Origin: Sphaerimonospora thailandensis
Lineage (GTDB): Bacteria > Actinomycetota > Actinomycetes > Streptosporangiales > Streptosporangiaceae
DNA: 64,000 bases
Assembly: GCF_016863115.1 (NCBI RefSeq)
Contig: NZ_BOOG01000009.1
Span: 1 to 64,000 of the forward strand
Reading direction: 5' to 3'
The notes beneath the pieces are model-generated. The model made no database searches, had not been told where the DNA came from, and saw only the letters and a list, made by a program, of their open reading frames with translations. The translations under genes were made by a program, and so were the position numbers. How positions within the stretch are numbered: position 1 is the first letter of the stretch; each line of letters begins with the position of its first letter. Positions 14,480 through 25,184 of the stretch are shown here, piece after piece.

Positions 14480-15189
14480 CCTTCCCGCCCGACGACGAGC
14501 ACGGCGAACTGCTCCGCCGTGCCCTGCGCGCGGAGGCGGACTCGGTCGTACCGTCTCCCGAAGGACTCGAGATCATTCGCGGCCGGATCGCGCGGCGCGG
14601 CCTGCGCAACCTGTTCTGGTGGCGGATCGGCGCGTCCCTCGCCGGCGCCGCCCTGGTGGCGGGCGCGGCCGTGATGATCGTTCCCGACCTCCGCACCCAG
14701 GTGGTCGAGATCACCGGCCTCTCCCAGACGACGAGCGGTGACGACGGGGAACGTGACACCTCGTCCATCACGCGCCCGCCGGCCCCACCGCCCCCCGCCG
14801 TCATCGTCGTCCCCTCGGTCGGCGGCACGCGCGCCCAGCCGCCGAGTCCTACCCCGACGCCCACGCCGACACCGCACCGGACCGGCCCGAGCGCCAGGCC
14901 CTCGCCGTCGAAGCCGGGCCCGTGCCCCTCCCCCACGTCGGCTCCCGACCCGGACGGGCCGGCGGTGGTCGAACCGGATCACGGTGCCGCGCCCTTGGTC
15001 GCGTCGTCCTGCCCGCCGGAGCCGACGGCGCAGCCGCCTGTGCCGGTGCCGACGGTCACGGCCGCGCCCGGGGCGTCGCCCAACCCGTCGCCACCGCCGC
15101 AGCGGCCGACCCCGCGACGGCCGCACAGCCCGGCTCCCACCCCGGTCCCCGCTCCCACCCCCTCTCCCAGCGACGCGCCGCCGCCCTAG
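14476..15189 (+). CDS. Single-pass membrane protein, likely anti-sigma factor
   Basis: A 237-residue protein with a short cytoplasmic N-terminus (about 1-50), one membrane helix (about 51-72) and a Pro/Thr/Ser-rich extracytoplasmic tail of some 150 residues. The tail includes a TPTPTPTP run and two cysteines. It overlaps the sigma gene by 4 nt. The layout is that of an anti-sigma factor, but the ZAS zinc motif HxxxCxxC is not seen, so the role is inferred from context. The tail may reach into the cell wall. It converges with rsmE. Confidence 0.7.
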   Translation: MTFPPDDEHGELLRRALRAEADSVVPSPEGLEIIRGRIARRGLRNLFWWRIGASLAGAALVAGAAVMIVPDLRTQVVEITGLSQTTSGDDGERDTSSITRPPAPPPPAVIVVPSVGGTRAQPPSPTPTPTPTPHRTGPSARPSPSKPGPCPSPTSAPDPDGPAVVEPDHGAAPLVASSCPPEPTAQPPVPVPTVTAAPGASPNPSPPPQRPTPRRPHSPAPTPVPAPTPSPSDAPPP

Positions 15190-15220
15190 AAGAGACGGTC
15201 GTACGGCTGGGCGAGGTCGC

Positions 15221-16003
15221 CTACCAGCGGCCGCAGCGGGTGAGCAGCACGGCGGCCGCGGCGATCCCGGCCGTCGACGTGCGCAGCACCGTGGGCCCGA
15301 GCAGGGCGGGTACGGCTCCAGCCGCGCGGAACGCGGCGATCTCCTCGTCGGTGATGCCGCCCTCGGGACCGACCACGACGACGATGTCCCGCGGATCGTC
15401 CCGCGGATCGTGGCCATCGCCGAGGTCGGCGGGCATGGCGAGACCGCTGAGGGGTTCGGCGGCCTCCTCGTGCAGCACGACCGCCAGCGCGGACGAGACG
15501 ATCAGTTCGGCGACCCGGGCAGTGGTGGCCTGGTCGGTCACCACGGGCAGGTGGAACCGGCGGGACTGCTTGGCGGCCTCGCGGGCCGTGCCGCGCCAGC
15601 GGCCGAGAGCCTTGGCCGCGCGATCGCCCTTCCACTGGGTCACGCAGCGGGCCGCGGCCCAGGGCACGATCACGTCCACGCCCGCCTCGGTCATCATCTC
15701 GACCGCGAGTTCGCCCCGGTCGCCCTTGGGCAGGCCCTGGACCACGACCAGACGGGGCCGGGGCGGCTCGACCTCGAACCGGCGCAGCACCTCGGCGGTC
15801 AGCCGGTCCCTGCCCACGTCCAGCACCACGCACTCGGCGACCCGGCCCGCGCCGTCGGTCAGGTCGATCCGCTCGCCGGGGCGCATCCTGCGGACGGCGG
15901 CAGCGTGCCGTCCCTCCGGGCCGTCGAGGACGATGCGGTCACCGCCGGTCGCGTCACCGGTCGCGCGGCCGGCCGCCTCCGACAGGAACACGGGAACGCT
16001 CAT
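15221..16003 (-). CDS. rsmE: 16S rRNA m3U1498 methyltransferase
   Basis: A SPOUT-class enzyme that methylates N3 of U1498 in 16S rRNA. The 260-residue product has the N-terminal PUA-like part (HAAAVRRMRPGERIDLTDG), the GLPKGDRGELAVEMMTEAGV segment and the C-terminal SAM knot VVGPEGGITDEEIAAF. ATG 16003 lies 14 nt after the dnaJ stop. Order hrcA-dnaJ-rsmE is conserved in actinobacteria. Confidence 0.94.
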   Translation of the reverse strand: MSVPVFLSEAAGRATGDATGGDRIVLDGPEGRHAAAVRRMRPGERIDLTDGAGRVAECVVLDVGRDRLTAEVLRRFEVEPPRPRLVVVQGLPKGDRGELAVEMMTEAGVDVIVPWAAARCVTQWKGDRAAKALGRWRGTAREAAKQSRRFHLPVVTDQATTARVAELIVSSALAVVLHEEAAEPLSGLAMPADLGDGHDPRDDPRDIVVVVGPEGGITDEEIAAFRAAGAVPALLGPTVLRTSTAGIAAAAVLLTRCGRW

Positions 16004-16017
16004 GTGCTCGCGTCGCG

Positions 16018-17157
16018 TCAGCGGCCGTTGAAGGCGTCGCGCAGCCGGGAGAAGAAGCCCTGCTGGCCGGGGGAGAACTTGCCCGGCGGGCGCTCCTCGC
16101 CCCGCAGCTTGGCCAGCTCCCGCAGCAGTTCCTCCTGCTGCGGGTCCAGCTTCAGCGGGGTCTCGACGTTGACGTGGATCAGCAGGTCGCCCCTGCCGGT
16201 CTCGTTCAGCCGCTGCACGCCCTTGCCGTACAGGGGGATGACCTGGCCCGCCTGGGTGCCGGGCCGTACGTCGATCTCGTGCGCGCCGTCCAGCGTGTCG
16301 ATGCTGAGCGAGGTGCCGAGGGCGGCGGCCGTCATCGGAATGTGCACTGTGCAGTGCAGGTCGTCGCCCCGGCGCTCGAAGATCTGGTGCGGAAGCTCGG
16401 CGATCTCCAGGAAGAGGTCGCCGGGGGGCCCGCCGCCGGGGCCGACCTCGCCCTCGCCTGCGAGCTGGATGTGGGTGCCGTCCTCGACGCCGGCCGGGAT
16501 CCTCACCTTGAGCGTCCTGCGGGTGCGCACCCGGCCCTCGCCGGAGCACTCCATGCACGGGTGGCGGATCACGCTGCCGTAGCCCCCGCACTGCGGGCAC
16601 GGGCGGGAGGTCATGACCTGGCCGAGGAACGAGCGGGTCACCTGGGACACCTCGCCGCGGCCGTGGCACATGTCGCAGGTGTCGGGGTGGGTGCCCGACG
16701 CGGCGCCCGAACCCTGGCAGACGTCGCACAGCACTGCCGTGTCGACCACGATCTCCCGGGTGGTGCCGAACGCGGCCTCCGCCAGGTCGAGCTCGACCCG
16801 GATCGTGGCGTTGCGTCCCCGCCGAGCCCGCGAGCGCGGCCCACGAGAGGCGCCGGCCGAGCCGAAGAACGCGTCCATGATGTCGCTGAACGGGAAGCCC
16901 GCACCGAAACCGCCCGCACCGGCCCCCGCGCCTCCGCCGAACGGGTCGGCGCCGAGGTCGTACATGCGGCGCTTGTTCGCGTCGGACAGCACCTCGTACG
17001 CCTGGGTGATCTCCTTGAACCGTTCCTGGGTCTGCGGATCGGGATTGACGTCCGGATGCAGCTCGCGGGCGAGCCGCCGATACGCCTTCTTGATCTCGTC
17101 CGGGCCGGCGTCGCGGCGGACTCCGAGGATCTCGTAATAGTCCTTTGCCACTGCCAC
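16018..17157 (-). CDS. dnaJ: Chaperone protein DnaJ
   Basis: The J-domain co-chaperone that stimulates DnaK. The 379-residue protein has the HPD triad (34-36), a Gly/Phe-rich region, four zinc repeats CxxCxGxG ([32 protein letters not shown]) and the C-terminal substrate-binding domains. This is the actinobacterial DnaJ2 type, next to hrcA rather than dnaK. It starts at GTG 17157, right after the hrcA TAA. Heat control is expected from the CIRCE element upstream of hrcA. Confidence 0.96.
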   Translation of the reverse strand: MAVAKDYYEILGVRRDAGPDEIKKAYRRLARELHPDVNPDPQTQERFKEITQAYEVLSDANKRRMYDLGADPFGGGAGAGAGGFGAGFPFSDIMDAFFGSAGASRGPRSRARRGRNATIRVELDLAEAAFGTTREIVVDTAVLCDVCQGSGAASGTHPDTCDMCHGRGEVSQVTRSFLGQVMTSRPCPQCGGYGSVIRHPCMECSGEGRVRTRRTLKVRIPAGVEDGTHIQLAGEGEVGPGGGPPGDLFLEIAELPHQIFERRGDDLHCTVHIPMTAAALGTSLSIDTLDGAHEIDVRPGTQAGQVIPLYGKGVQRLNETGRGDLLIHVNVETPLKLDPQQEELLRELAKLRGEERPPGKFSPGQQGFFSRLRDAFNGR

Positions 17158-18171
17158 TTATGACCCCGCCAGGATCTGGCCGACGTAGCGCGCAACGGCG
17201 CGTACCGCACCCATCGTCACCGGATAGTCCATTCGCGTCGGGCCCAGCACTCCGAGCCGGGCCAGTTCCTTGTCGCCCGAACCGTACCCCGCGGCCACGA
17301 TAGAGGTGCCCCGCAGCCCGCTGTAGGGGTTCTCCGAACCGATCCGGACGGTGAGTTCAGAAATTCCGGCGGTCTCACCGAGGAGCCGCATGAGGACCAC
17401 CTGCTCCTCCAGCGCCTCCAGCACGTCGCGCAGTCCCACGCTGAAGTCGGCGGCGGCGAGGTTGGCGGCGCCGGCGAACACGATCTTCTCTTCGTGTCTC
17501 TCCACGAGCGTTTCGAGGAGCACGGAGAGGATCGTGACGGCCACCTGCCGGTCCTCGGGCGGCAGCCGCTCGGGGAGGTCGGCGACGGTCTCCGGCACCA
17601 TGGACAGGCCGCAGCCGTCCAGGCAGCTGTTGAGCACCGCGCGCAGGTTCCCGATCCGGTCGTCGGCGACATCCTCGGGGAGATCGATCACCCGCTGCTC
17701 GACGCGGCCGGTGTTCGTGATCAGCACGAGCATGACCCGCCGCTCGGCCAGGGGCACGATCTCCACGTGCCTGATCGACGACCTCGTCAGCGAGGGGTAC
17801 TGGACCACGGCCACCTGCCGGGTGAGCTGCGCGAGCAGGCGCACCGTGCGCATGACGATCTCATCGAGGTCCACCGCTCCGGCGAGGAACGTCTCGATCG
17901 CCCTGCGCTCCGCCCTGGACAGCGGTTTGATCGACGAGAGCCGGTCAACGAACAGCCGGTAGCCCTTGTCGGTCGGCACTCTTCCCGCGCTCGTATGCGG
18001 CTGACGGATGTATCCCTGCTCCTCCAGCGCCGCCATGTCGTTGCGGATCGTCGCCGGGGAGACGCCGAGGTTGTGCCTGTCCGTGAGGGCCTTGGAACCC
18101 ACCGGCTCATTGGTGGACACGTAGTCCTCGACGATGGCACGCAACACCGCCAGCTTGCGGTCGTCGAGCAA
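17158..18171 (-). CDS. hrcA: Heat-inducible transcription repressor HrcA
   Basis: HrcA represses chaperone genes by binding CIRCE and needs GroEL for activity. The 337-residue protein has the winged helix ([37 protein letters not shown]) and the GAF-like core. The start is the rare TTG 18171, set by GGAGGTG 5 nt upstream; homologues begin with the same LDDRK. The gene sits behind a CIRCE box and a 17-bp tandem repeat, so it is probably autoregulated and drives dnaJ and rsmE. Confidence 0.95.
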   Translation of the reverse strand: MLDDRKLAVLRAIVEDYVSTNEPVGSKALTDRHNLGVSPATIRNDMAALEEQGYIRQPHTSAGRVPTDKGYRLFVDRLSSIKPLSRAERRAIETFLAGAVDLDEIVMRTVRLLAQLTRQVAVVQYPSLTRSSIRHVEIVPLAERRVMLVLITNTGRVEQRVIDLPEDVADDRIGNLRAVLNSCLDGCGLSMVPETVADLPERLPPEDRQVAVTILSVLLETLVERHEEKIVFAGAANLAAADFSVGLRDVLEALEEQVVLMRLLGETAGISELTVRIGSENPYSGLRGTSIVAAGYGSGDKELARLGVLGPTRMDYPVTMGAVRAVARYVGQILAGS

Positions 18172-18184
18172 TGTGTCACCTCCC

Positions 18185-18235
18185 TGTGCCTGCGGAACCC
18201 TTGTGCCTGCGGAACCCTTGTGCCTGGGAAACGCC
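18185..18235. repeat. 17-bp tandem repeat, 3 copies, in the hrcA leader
   Basis: TGTGCCTGCGGAACCCT occurs at 18185 and 18202; a third, diverged copy begins at 18219. The array lies between the CIRCE element and the hrcA ribosome site, in the presumed 5' untranslated region. Confidence 0.85.
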
Positions 18236-18239
18236 GCCT

Positions 18240-18266
18240 CTGGCACTCTGTGTTCCCGAGTGCCAA
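18240..18266 (-). promoter_or_regulatory. CIRCE element (HrcA operator)
   Basis: CTGGCACTC-n9-GAGTGCCAA matches the CIRCE consensus TTAGCACTC-n9-GAGTGCTAA at most positions and keeps the exact 9-bp spacer. It lies 69 bp upstream of the hrcA start, as expected for HrcA autorepression. Confidence 0.9.
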
Positions 18267-18417
18267 GTGTACGGCCCCCGCGACCGGTGATGCGATAACG
18301 GCGGCGACACAGTGGACAAGCAGCCCCAAGTGTGTCGCGAGGGATATTTTCCTCGCATTTCGGCAAGCCACGATCCGGGGGAGCGCCCCCGCCGGGCGGT
18401 GCGATTCGCCGCCTCGC

Positions 18418-18445
18418 TTGCGCGCGTTCCCGGGTTTGCTAGCGT
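18418..18445 (+). promoter_or_regulatory. Promoter of the DUF3097 gene
   Basis: TTGCGC (18418-18423) and TAGCGT (18440-18445) are 16 bp apart. The -10 ends 7 nt before ATG 18453, so the mRNA is probably leaderless. Confidence 0.55.
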
Positions 18446-18452
18446 TCCCGGC

Positions 18453-19274
18453 ATGTATGGGCGGGACGTGCTTTCCGGCGACTGGCGGCGGCCCCGACGC
18501 GGGCAGATCCCTGAGGTCCCCGCCGAGCTCGACCTCGTGGTCGAGGACGCGGAGGGCCGGTTCTGCGGCGCGGTCGTGGCCTGCGACAAGGAGGCCGTCA
18601 CCCTGGAGGACCGGTTCGGCCGGCGACGGGTCTTCCCGCTGTCGCCCGCGGGGTTCCTCCTCGACGGCGGGCCCGTCACTCTGGTACGGCCGGCCGCCGC
18701 ATCGAAGGGCCCCCGCCGGAGCGCCTCCGGGTCCATCGCGGTCGAAGGGCTGCGTGCCCGCGTCGCCAGGGAGAGCCGGATCTACGTCGAGGGGGTGCAC
18801 GACGCCTCCCTGGTGGAGAAGATCTGGGGACACGACCTGCGGGTTGAAGGCGTGGCCGTCGAGTTCCTGGAGGGAGTCGACGACCTGCCCGCCATCGTCG
18901 CGGAGTTCGCCCCCGGGCCGGGGCGGCGGCTGGGCGTGCTCGTCGACCACCTCGTGCCCGGTTCGAAGGAGAGCCGCATCGCCGCCCGGGTGTCGGGAGA
19001 CCATGTGCTGGTCGTCGGCCATCCATACGTGGACGTCTGGCAGGCGGTCAAGCCGGCCGTGCTCGGCATCCCTGCCTGGCCGGACGTGCCAAGAGGCGTC
19101 CCCTGGAAGGAGGGCGTGATCGCGGCCCTGGGCTGGCGGATGGACCCCCAGGAGGCGTGGCGCCACATCCTCGGGCGCGTGGGCGCGTACACCGACCTGG
19201 AGCCCGAACTCCTCGGCCGCGTCGAAGAGCTGATCGACTTCGTCACCGACCCCACCGCGGACACTCAGCCGTAG
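18453..19274 (+). CDS. DUF3097 family protein
   Basis: A 273-residue actinobacterial protein of unknown biochemical role. It opens with MYGRDVLSGDWRR, followed by a small beta-barrel-like part (VVEDAEGRFCGAVV; FGRRRVFPLSPAGFLLDG), then a part resembling the TOPRIM fold (IYVEGVHDASLVEKIWG; LGVLVDHLVPGSKESRIA; GHPYVDVWQAVKP). The acidic motifs EGVHD and DHLVPGSKE are where metal-binding residues would sit, so nucleic-acid chemistry is possible. The ATG is fixed by a -10 box 7 nt upstream. Its end overlaps hemW by 10 bp in convergent orientation. Confidence 0.88.
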   Translation: MYGRDVLSGDWRRPRRGQIPEVPAELDLVVEDAEGRFCGAVVACDKEAVTLEDRFGRRRVFPLSPAGFLLDGGPVTLVRPAAASKGPRRSASGSIAVEGLRARVARESRIYVEGVHDASLVEKIWGHDLRVEGVAVEFLEGVDDLPAIVAEFAPGPGRRLGVLVDHLVPGSKESRIAARVSGDHVLVVGHPYVDVWQAVKPAVLGIPAWPDVPRGVPWKEGVIAALGWRMDPQEAWRHILGRVGAYTDLEPELLGRVEELIDFVTDPTADTQP

Positions 19275-20494
19275 GCGAGGGCGAGGTCGCGGATCAGGGC
19301 GTCGGCGAGGAGACGGCCGCGCAGCGTGAGCACGGCCCGGCCGCGCTTGAAAGGCTCCACCTCCAGCAGGCCGTCGGCCAGCGCGCGGGCACACGCCGTA
19401 CGGGCCCCGGAGACGATGCCGGACAGCGGGAAGCCGCTCGACAGGCGCAACTCCAGCATCAGCCGCTCGACGGCCTGATCGCCGGGGGTGAGCACCTCAC
19501 GGGCGTGGGCCGGCGAGGACCCCGACGCGAGGCGGGCGGCGTAGGCGGCCGGATGCTTGACGTTCCACCACCGGGTCCCACCGACGTGGCTGTGCGCGCC
19601 CGGCCCGGCGCCCCACCAGTCGCCACCGGTCCAGTAGAGCAGGTTGTGACGGCAGCGCGCCTCGTCCGTCACGGCCCAGTTGGAGATCTCATACCAGTTC
19701 AGGCCGGCCGCCGACAGCTTCTCCTCGGCGATGAGGTAGCGGTCGGCCGCCACGTCGTCGTCGGGCATCGGCAGCTCACCGCGGCGGATGCGCGCGGCCA
19801 GCCGGGTGCCGTCCTCGACGATGAGCGAGTACGCCGAGACATGGTCGGGGCGGGCGGCCAGGGCTGCGTCCAGGGAGGCCCGCCAGTCGTCGTCGCTCTC
19901 CCCCGGCGTGCCGTAGATCAGGTCGAGGTTGACGTGCTCGAAGCCGGCCTCGCGCGCCTCGCGTACGGCCTGGGCCGCCCGCCCGGGGGTGTGCCGGCGG
20001 TCGAGCACCCGCAGCACGTGCTCGGCGGCGCTCTGCATGCCGAAGCTCATCCGGGTGAAGCCGCCGCTCCGCAACGTCTCCAGGTGCGCCGGGTCGACGG
20101 ACTCGGGGTTGGCCTCGGTGGTCACCTCGGCGCCGGGGGCCAGGCCGAACTCCTCACCGATCGCGCGGAGGATCCGTACCAGATCGGCCGCCGGCAGCAG
20201 CGTCGGCGTGCCGCCGCCGAAGAACACGGTCTCGACGGGTGGTGCGGCGTCCCCCAGCACCCGGCGGGCCAGCCGCACCTCCGCGACCACCGTGTCCGCG
20301 TAGTCCCGTCGCGACGCGCCCGGGCCCAGTTCCTCGGCCGTGTAGGTGTTGAAGTCGCAGTAGCCGCAGCGGGTGAGGCAGAACGGCACGTGCACGTAGA
20401 AGCCGAACGGGCGGGAGCCCAGCCCGGCCAGCGCCCCGGGCGGCAGCGCGCCGGAGGCGGGGACGGGGTCGCCGTCGGGAAGCACGGAAGGCAC
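19265..20494 (-). CDS. hemW: Radical SAM heme chaperone HemW
   Basis: HemW (formerly taken for HemN) binds heme and hands it to respiratory proteins. The 409-residue product has the Fe-S motif CLTRCGYC (CxxxCxxC) after YVHVPF, the FFGGGTPTLL and EANPESVD segments, and the HemW-specific HNLLYW near the C-terminus. The cysteine absent from HemW but present in true coproporphyrinogen dehydrogenases is not seen. GTG 20494 gives the usual PSVLPDGDPVP start; TTG 20515 is possible. It is divergent from the chitinase. Confidence 0.92.
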   Translation of the reverse strand: MPSVLPDGDPVPASGALPPGALAGLGSRPFGFYVHVPFCLTRCGYCDFNTYTAEELGPGASRRDYADTVVAEVRLARRVLGDAAPPVETVFFGGGTPTLLPAADLVRILRAIGEEFGLAPGAEVTTEANPESVDPAHLETLRSGGFTRMSFGMQSAAEHVLRVLDRRHTPGRAAQAVREAREAGFEHVNLDLIYGTPGESDDDWRASLDAALAARPDHVSAYSLIVEDGTRLAARIRRGELPMPDDDVAADRYLIAEEKLSAAGLNWYEISNWAVTDEARCRHNLLYWTGGDWWGAGPGAHSHVGGTRWWNVKHPAAYAARLASGSSPAHAREVLTPGDQAVERLMLELRLSSGFPLSGIVSGARTACARALADGLLEVEPFKRGRAVLTLRGRLLADALIRDLALAYG

Positions 20495-20527
20495 GCCTAC
20501 CAGTCTGCCGCCCAATGACCGATGCCA

Positions 20528-20556
20528 TTGACGCCCCGATGACCGCGGTCTACGAT
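20528..20556 (+). promoter_or_regulatory. Chitinase promoter TTGACG-17-TACGAT
   Basis: TTGACG (20528-20533) and TACGAT (20551-20556) are separated by 17 bp, a near-consensus housekeeping promoter. The predicted start point is near 20563, directly before a palindrome. Confidence 0.7.
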
Positions 20557-20566
20557 CCTGCTCAAT

Positions 20567-20587
20567 TTATAAGAAAGTTTCTTATAA
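20567..20587 (+). promoter_or_regulatory. Perfect AT-rich palindrome, likely operator
   Basis: TTATAAGAAA-G-TTTCTTATAA is a perfect 10-bp inverted repeat around one base, very AT-rich against the GC-rich background. It lies just after the predicted chitinase start point and 30 bp before the coding start. It does not match the DasR site. A repressor operator is the likeliest reading; the regulator is not in sight. Confidence 0.65.
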
Positions 20588-20617
20588 GTTCTTCCCCCCA
20601 AGCAGCTGAGGAGAATC

Positions 20618-21904
20618 GTGCGACGACTTCTCAAGAACACCCTCGTCCTGGCGGTCGCGACCGGCCTCGCGGCCACCGCCGTACCGTCGGCGGCCCAGGC
20701 CGACGCGCAGGGACGTCCCGGCCATGACCGGTACAAGCGGGTGGCCTACTTCGTCCAGTGGGGCATCTACGGGCGCGACTACCACGTCAAGGACGTGGAG
20801 ACCAGCGGCGCGGCGGCCAAGCTGACCCACATCAACTACGCCTTCGGAAACGTGGGCGAGGAGGGCACGTGCGTGTCCTTCGACGCCTGGGCGGACTGGC
20901 AGCGCGGAGTCCCCGCCGAGCAGAGCGTCGACGGCGTGGCCGACGCCGACGACCAGCCGCTCAAGGGCAACCTCAACCAGCTCAAGAAGCTCAAGGCCAA
21001 GCACCCCGGGCTGAAGGTCCTCATGTCGCTCGGCGGGTGGAGCGGCTCGAAGTACTTCTCCGACGCGGTGCTCACCCCCGAGGCGCGGACCAAGCTCGCC
21101 GCCTCGTGCGTGGACCTCTGGCTGAAGGGCAACCTGCCCGGCCTGCCGGAGGGCGCCGGGGCCGGGGTGTTCGACGGCATCGACCTCGACTGGGAGTGGC
21201 CCGGCTCCGACGGCAACGAGGGCAACGTCATCCGCCCCGAGGACAAGCAGAACTTCACGCTGTTCGTGGCCGAGCTGCGCCGCCAGATGAAGGCGTTCGA
21301 CCGCGACAGCGAGCTCACCGCGTTCCTGCCGGCCGCCGCCGCCAAGATGGACGCCGGCTTCGAGGTCCGCAAGGTCTTCGACCAGCTCGACTTCGCCACC
21401 GTCCAGGGCTACGACCTGCACGGCACCTGGGAGACGCAGACCGGCCACCAGGCCAACCTGCTGACCGACAGGCGCGACCCCAACCCGGTGCGCTACAGCG
21501 TGGACCAGAGCGTCAAGGACCTGATCTCCCGGGGCGCGCCCAAGCGGAAGATCGTCATCGGCGTCCCCGCGTACGGCCACGGCTGGACCGGCGTGAAGAC
21601 CAAGGGCAAGGGCAACGGCCTGTACGCGCCGGCCACCGGAGCCGCCCCCGGTAAGTGGGAGGCCGGCAGCGAGGACTACAAGGACCTGGTCAAGAAGCCC
21701 GGCAAGCGCTACCGCGACATGCTGACCGGCACGATGTGGCTGTACGACGGCAACGAGTTCTGGTCCTACGACGACCCGACCGTCATGCTGCAGAAGGCCG
21801 CCTACATCCGGCTCAAGGGCCTGGGCGGCTCGATGATGTGGTCGATCGACCAGGACGACGCCAAGGCGTCCCTCACCTCGGCGCTGTACTCCATCCTGCG
21901 CTGA
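20618..21904 (+). CDS. Secreted GH18 chitinase
   Basis: An endochitinase-like enzyme acting on chitin outside the cell. The 428-residue protein has a signal peptide (1-29, cut near AQA-DA) and a single family-18 catalytic domain with SLGGWSGS (137-144), the active-site DGIDLDWEW (186-194; catalytic Glu193) and the C-terminal MMWSIDQDD. No carbohydrate-binding module is attached. GTG 20618 has GAGGAG 6 nt upstream. Promoter and a candidate operator precede it, and a strong terminator follows. Confidence 0.94.
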   Translation: MRRLLKNTLVLAVATGLAATAVPSAAQADAQGRPGHDRYKRVAYFVQWGIYGRDYHVKDVETSGAAAKLTHINYAFGNVGEEGTCVSFDAWADWQRGVPAEQSVDGVADADDQPLKGNLNQLKKLKAKHPGLKVLMSLGGWSGSKYFSDAVLTPEARTKLAASCVDLWLKGNLPGLPEGAGAGVFDGIDLDWEWPGSDGNEGNVIRPEDKQNFTLFVAELRRQMKAFDRDSELTAFLPAAAAKMDAGFEVRKVFDQLDFATVQGYDLHGTWETQTGHQANLLTDRRDPNPVRYSVDQSVKDLISRGAPKRKIVIGVPAYGHGWTGVKTKGKGNGLYAPATGAAPGKWEAGSEDYKDLVKKPGKRYRDMLTGTMWLYDGNEFWSYDDPTVMLQKAAYIRLKGLGGSMMWSIDQDDAKASLTSALYSILR

Positions 21905-21929
21905 GCTGAGATCACGGATATCGGGGGGC

Positions 21930-21964
21930 GGCCGGGGCCGGAGCGTTTCGCTCCGGCCCCGGCC
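21930..21964. terminator. Bidirectional terminator between chitinase and lepA
   Basis: A perfect 16-bp GC-rich stem (21930-21945 with 21949-21964) closes a TTT loop between two convergent genes. It can serve both. Confidence 0.85.
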
Positions 21965-21974
21965 CTGTCTCAGG

Positions 21975-23804
<1,830 letters not shown>

Positions 23805-23962
23805 CGAGGTCCGTTTCAACAAGGTCTTGGATAAGAGCAGGTGACTGGGTCGCGTCCCGCGGAACACGCCCACCCTCCGGTCGGGCCGTCTCCGCCTCAC
23901 CGGCGGCGGGCCCTCCCGTCAGGGGCTGGCGAAGCAGCCACCCTCCATGGTGGCATGTCCGG

Positions 23963-24985
23963 ATGCTTGCCATGACCACCAGGCGGGTTCTCCGGCTGTT
24001 CTTACGGTGGACCGCCCTCGCGGCGGCCGTAGTCGTCCTGCTCGGCCTCGCGGCGGTGGCCGCGCTGCGCTGGCAGTTCGCCGGCACCCCCGCGCCCTGG
24101 GCCAGGACGACCGGCCACGACGCGCTGTGGATGGGACACGCGTGGGTGGACGGCCGCCGCACCGCCGAGGACGTGGACGCCCTTGCCGTACGGCTGCGCG
24201 GAAGCGGGATCAGGGACGTGTACGTGCACAGCGGGCCGCTGGACTACGACGGCACACTCCGGCCGGATAAGTACCCCAACGCACAAAATTTCCTGAAATG
24301 GTGGCGCGAGCGGCTGCCCGAGGTCCGGGTCTCGGCCTGGCTCGGTCAGAAGGTGGGCGCGGACGAAAAGCCCCGCCTGGACCTCGCCGATCCGCCGGCG
24401 CGGGAGCGGATCGTCGCGGGCGCGCGTGCGCTGGTCGACCTGGGCTTCGACGGCATCCACTACGACTTCGAGCCGGTAGCGGACGGGGACGGGCCGTTTC
24501 TGAGCATGCTGCGGGAGACGCGGCAGGCGATCGGGACGAAGCTGCTGACGACCGCCACCCAGCAGATCGAGCCGCTCCCCGGACTGCGCCACCCGTCCCG
24601 CCTGGCGATCGGGCACGACAAGTACTGGTCGTCGGACTACTTCCGGCAGGTCGTCGAACTGACCGACCAGGTGGCCATCATGACGTACGACTCGGGCATG
24701 CCCCTGCGGTCCCTGTACGGCGGATTCGTCGTACGGCAGGCCGAGATCGCGATGGGACTGGTCCCCGAGGACAAGACCCTGCTCATCGGGGCGCCCGCCT
24801 ACCACGACCACGGGGTGACCTGGGGCGACGCAGCCGAAAGCGTCGCGGCCGCCGCCGACGGCACCCGGCTGGCCCTGACCGAACACGGCCCGAGGACCGA
24901 TCTCGGCCTGGCCCTCTACGTCGACTTCGCCGCCACCGAGGAGGACTGGGAGGAATACCGCACGGCCTGGGTCGATCCTCGCTGA
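23963..24985 (+). CDS. Membrane-anchored GH18-like glycosidase
   Basis: A 340-residue protein with one N-terminal membrane helix (about 12-37) and an extracytoplasmic TIM-barrel-like domain. The motif DGIHYDFEP (163-171) keeps the D-x4-D-x-E spacing of family-18 glycosidases (D163, D168, E170), and MTYDSGMP and IGAPAYHDHG match later strands. The substrate is unknown. ATG 23972 is an equally plausible start. It is the second GH18-type gene flanking lepA. It reads away from lepA and is followed by rpsT on the same strand. Confidence 0.7.
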   Translation: MLAMTTRRVLRLFLRWTALAAAVVVLLGLAAVAALRWQFAGTPAPWARTTGHDALWMGHAWVDGRRTAEDVDALAVRLRGSGIRDVYVHSGPLDYDGTLRPDKYPNAQNFLKWWRERLPEVRVSAWLGQKVGADEKPRLDLADPPARERIVAGARALVDLGFDGIHYDFEPVADGDGPFLSMLRETRQAIGTKLLTTATQQIEPLPGLRHPSRLAIGHDKYWSSDYFRQVVELTDQVAIMTYDSGMPLRSLYGGFVVRQAEIAMGLVPEDKTLLIGAPAYHDHGVTWGDAAESVAAAADGTRLALTEHGPRTDLGLALYVDFAATEEDWEEYRTAWVDPR

Positions 24986-25078
24986 CGCCGACTGCGGCCG
25001 TTCGTCCCATCCGCCGGCCGGTGCCGCGGTAGCATGAGCCCGCGCACGGGCCGGCGGAGGATGGCCCGGCGGCGTGAT

Positions 25079-25108
25079 TTGAGTGGCGAGCCCGGCTGTG
25101 GGTATTCT
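25079..25108 (+). promoter_or_regulatory. rpsT promoter
   Basis: TTGAGT (25079-25084) and TATTCT (25103-25108) are 18 bp apart. The message would carry a leader of about 70 nt before the rpsT start. Confidence 0.6.
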
Positions 25109-25184
25109 GTTGAACTGCGTGTGGCGCGCCCTCTCTCTTGCCCGCGCGCCCATCCGACCAAGACTTCACACCGAGGCTCTCTTC

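Noticed and set aside
17787-19394. Minus-strand open frame across DUF3097 and the hrcA upstream region
   Set aside because: It covers the CIRCE element and the antisense of DUF3097 and shows no domain.
20567-20587. DasR site upstream of the chitinase
   Set aside because: The palindrome is AT-rich and does not resemble the DasR consensus.
23805-23900. Longer N-terminus for LepA
   Set aside because: Arg-rich sequence without family similarity; the conserved start is GTG 23804.
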